Positions 4,501 through 5,217 of a DNA stretch of 5,217 bases are shown one piece after another (positions within the stretch are counted from its first letter, which is position 1; each line of letters opens with the position of its first letter). Below the pieces are notes generated by a model. The model was not told the origin of the DNA and ran no database searches. It saw only the letters and a list, made by a program, of their open reading frames with translations. The position numbers were made by a program, and so were the translations under genes. The stretch spans positions 1 through 5,217 of the forward strand of contig NATF01000109.1 of the NCBI GenBank assembly GCA_002085205.1, given 5' to 3'. This DNA is from Candidatus Cloacimonas sp. 4484_275. Its GTDB lineage: Bacteria; Cloacimonadota; Cloacimonadia; Cloacimonadales; TCS61.

Positions 4501-5217
4501 GTGAAAACAGAGCTAAACAGAATATGGGAATCGGCGAAAACCGAAATTAAGAAAGTAAATTCCAAACAGGAACTGATGCAATTCAAATCCAGATTTCTGG
4601 GAAAGAAAAGTTCCGTTATGGGATTTCTGAAAAGACTCGGAGAATTACCGCGAGAAGAAAGACCTGAATTCGGAAAATTAATTAACACGGTCAAATCGGA
4701 AATTACCGAGTTAATATCGAAAAAAGAACAAGAAATTGCCGAAGCGGAATACAAGAAAGCGCTTTTTTCCGAAATGATCGATATTACCATGCCCGGAAGA
4801 AAACGAGAACTCGGAAGTCTTCATCCGATTACCAAGGCTTGGCGCGAGATTGAAGATATTTTTATGGCAATGGGATTTGAAATTGCGGAAGGAAACGACA
4901 TCGAAGATGAATTTCATAATTTCGACGCTTTGAATACTCCCAAAGATCATCCTGCTCGCGATCTTTCGGATACTTTTTATATCGAAAACGATGTATTGTT
5001 GCGAACTCACACTTCTCCCGTGCAAGTGCGTGTTATGGAAAATCATAAACCGCCGATTAAAATAATAGCTCCGGGAAGATGTTATCGAAATGAAAACGAT
5101 GCTTCTCATTCGCCGGTCTTTCATCAATTCGAAGCTTTTGCCGACCTGAAAGATATTCTCAATGCTTTTGTGAAAAAAATGTTCGGAGATAAAATCAGAT
5201 CGAGAATCAGACCGCAT
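4501..5217 (+). CDS. pheS: Phenylalanine-tRNA ligase alpha subunit (3' end outside the window)
   Basis: The first 239 codons of pheS, open at the window edge (full proteins are usually about 330-350 residues). With the beta subunit PheT it forms the alpha2-beta2 enzyme that charges tRNA-Phe. Residues 1-92 form the tRNA-contacting coiled-coil arm, with 'FKSRFLGKKSSVMGFLKRLGELP' (28-50, the LGKKG.. region). The class II catalytic domain begins with 'MPGRKRELGSLHPITKAW' (97-114, motif 1 region), then 'DEFHNFDALNTPKDHPARD' (136-153), 'LLRTHTSPVQVR' (166-177), motif 2 'APGRCYRNENDASHSPVFHQFEAF' (190-213), and reaches 'RIRPH', the start of the RxRPxxFPFTEP stretch. The start is GTG 4501, with AAAAGGG about 8 nt upstream. 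The first in-frame ATG (residue 26) would cut into the arm. pheS directly after rplT is the E. coli order too. Confidence 0.95.
   Translation, partial: MKTELNRIWESAKTEIKKVNSKQELMQFKSRFLGKKSSVMGFLKRLGELPREERPEFGKLINTVKSEITELISKKEQEIAEAEYKKALFSEMIDITMPGRKRELGSLHPITKAWREIEDIFMAMGFEIAEGNDIEDEFHNFDALNTPKDHPARDLSDTFYIENDVLLRTHTSPVQVRVMENHKPPIKIIAPGRCYRNENDASHSPVFHQFEAFADLKDILNAFVKKMFGDKIRSRIRPH

Noticed and set aside
4711..5217. 168-codon minus-strand frame opposite pheS, open to the window edge
   Set aside because: pheS in the plus frame shows class II synthetase motifs throughout. The antisense product (SFRNFKSHCHK...) has no recognisable family.

Overview
The window looks like a chromosomal segment of an AT-rich Gram-negative-type bacterium. 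The infC-rpmI-rplT-pheS block and the surE-pcm pair are ordinary bacterial housekeeping genes and say little about lineage. Three features lean toward the FCB group or a nearby candidate phylum such as Cloacimonadota: the secreted parallel beta-helix protein with its 'GDITVPANE.LTINAGVEV' style N-terminus, the dispersed TGTCATTCTGAGCG inverted repeat, and the low G+C. That placement is an inference from style, not from a database match.

Left part (1-2791, all minus strand, read right to left): a surE-pcm-COG2426-type membrane protein-beta-helix protein run that looks like one operon. surE and pcm are 34 nt apart, pcm and the membrane protein overlap by 4 nt (GTGA), and the membrane protein and beta-helix gene are 4 nt apart. 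Two of the four genes are broken as read. surE lacks about 55 codons internally and changes frame at about 2416. The beta-helix gene changes frame at about 329-338 and continues in another frame to the window edge.

Middle (2792-3284): a divergent intergenic region of about 490 bp. It holds a 75-bp imperfect inverted repeat of a widespread dispersed type (2963-3037), a candidate promoter for infC, and a leader RNA that ends in a strong intrinsic terminator directly in front of the infC ribosome binding site. The leader also contains a segment that can pair with the terminator's 5' arm, so it reads as a transcription attenuator.

Right part (3285-5217, plus strand): infC (IF3, apparently starting at the rare codon ATT), rpmI (L35), rplT (L20) and the first 239 codons of pheS (Phe-tRNA synthetase alpha), closely spaced and probably co-transcribed. 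By analogy with known systems, IF3 may limit its own translation through the ATT start, and L20 or another ligand may act on the leader attenuator.

I see no wholly new multi-gene system. The most interesting items are the infC leader, with attenuator and ATT start stacked within 50 nt, and the two disrupted genes.
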